A stretch of DNA of 64,000 nucleotides, taken from NCBI RefSeq assembly GCF_002224365.1, contig NZ_CP022437.1, positions 372,001 to 436,000 on the forward strand, in the 5' to 3' direction. The position numbers were made by a program, and so were the translations under genes. The DNA is from Virgibacillus necropolis (GTDB lineage Bacteria; Bacillota; Bacilli; Bacillales; Amphibacillaceae). The notes beneath the pieces are model-generated. The model searched no databases and had not been told where the DNA came from. It saw only the letters and a list, made by a program, of their open reading frames with translations. This document shows, piece by piece, positions 63,826 through 64,000 of this stretch. Position 1 is the first letter of the stretch. Every line of letters begins with the position of its first letter.

Positions 63826-64000
63826 ATGTCGGATAATAAGAAAACAACCATCGTATTATTTAGTGGTGATTATGATAAAGCAATGGCGGCTTATATTATC
63901 GCAAATGGTGCTGCGGCATATGATCATGATGTAACAATTTTTCATACCTTTTGGGGGTTAAATGCATTGCGTAAAGATGCACAGGTTCCAGTGAAAAAAG
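63826..64000 (+). CDS. DsrE/DsrF-like family protein, 3' partial
   Basis: The first 58 residues (TIVLFSGDYDKAMAAYIIANGAAAYDHDVTIFHTFWGLNAL) match the DsrE/DsrF/DrsH-like family: a first strand ending in FSGD, then a helix and the TIFHTFWG strand. These small proteins carry or relay sulfane sulfur. It directly follows cstR and is cut by the window edge. ATG follows AAAGGAAAATATAA. Confidence 0.85.
   Translation, partial: MSDNKKTTIVLFSGDYDKAMAAYIIANGAAAYDHDVTIFHTFWGLNALRKDAQVPVKK

Overview
The window looks like chromosome of a low-GC, endospore-forming, salt-tolerant Bacillaceae, near Virgibacillus, Oceanobacillus or Lentibacillus (genus is inference). The reasons are AT-rich genes with strong AGGAGG-type ribosome binding sites, sporulation genes (prkA, yhbH, spoVR, ypjP-like), and a large share of genes for making and importing glycine betaine. 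No rRNA, tRNA or CRISPR array was found.

Layout. 0-7 kb is an accessory segment: a very large protein with a C-terminal PD-(D/E)XK-like nuclease motif (cut by the window edge), a protein with a HEPN RNase motif, and a frameshifted phage-type DnaD replication gene. 7.4-13.1 kb is the choline-to-betaine locus: betA and betB on the minus strand, diverging from a ProX-type binding protein and a GbsR-type regulator. 13.4-17 kb has two tiny lysine-rich genes, an Xre-ImmA/IrrE pair and an NCS1 permease. 17.7-30.3 kb is mostly housekeeping: mqo, a GNAT-nitrilase fusion, two probable coat-type proteins (one a six-repeat PLL-like lectin), a CoA pyrophosphatase, a SWIM-SNF2 helicase and a sulfonate/nitrate-type ABC operon. 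30.4-36.8 kb carries a YwaF-like protein, an APH(6)-like kinase and a solo TnpB element that has split a methyltransferase gene at its second codon, then TraB and PfpI genes. 37-43 kb is the prkA/yhbH/spoVR sporulation set. 43-51.3 kb is a run of small independent genes, including a HepT/MntA pair. 51.3-59.9 kb is a carnitine module: thioesterase, carnitine dehydrogenase, dehydrocarnitine-cleaving enzyme and a second GbsR-type regulator, facing a four-gene OpuC-type importer and a CocE/S15 hydrolase. 60-64 kb has a FUSC exporter, a CbpA-like CBS-ACT protein and the start of a CstR-DsrE sulfur-stress operon.

How it fits together. The two osmoprotection loci converge on glycine betaine: choline is oxidised by BetA/BetB, while carnitine imported by OpuC is oxidised, cleaved and de-thioesterified to betaine. 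Each locus has its own GbsR-like regulator.

Between genes the window is rich in dispersed non-coding elements: a 221-bp MITE with perfect 17-bp ends and a 9-bp target duplication, two inverted copies of a roughly 370-bp composite element 25 kb apart (one with a complete outer boundary and 8-bp target duplication), a pair of REP-like hairpins, a tandem array whose stem arms co-vary, and two further structured repeats. The most interesting leads are the HEPN/nuclease pair at the left edge, the zinc-finger-less TnpB element with its reconstructable target gene, and the HepT homologue whose active-site His is a Tyr.
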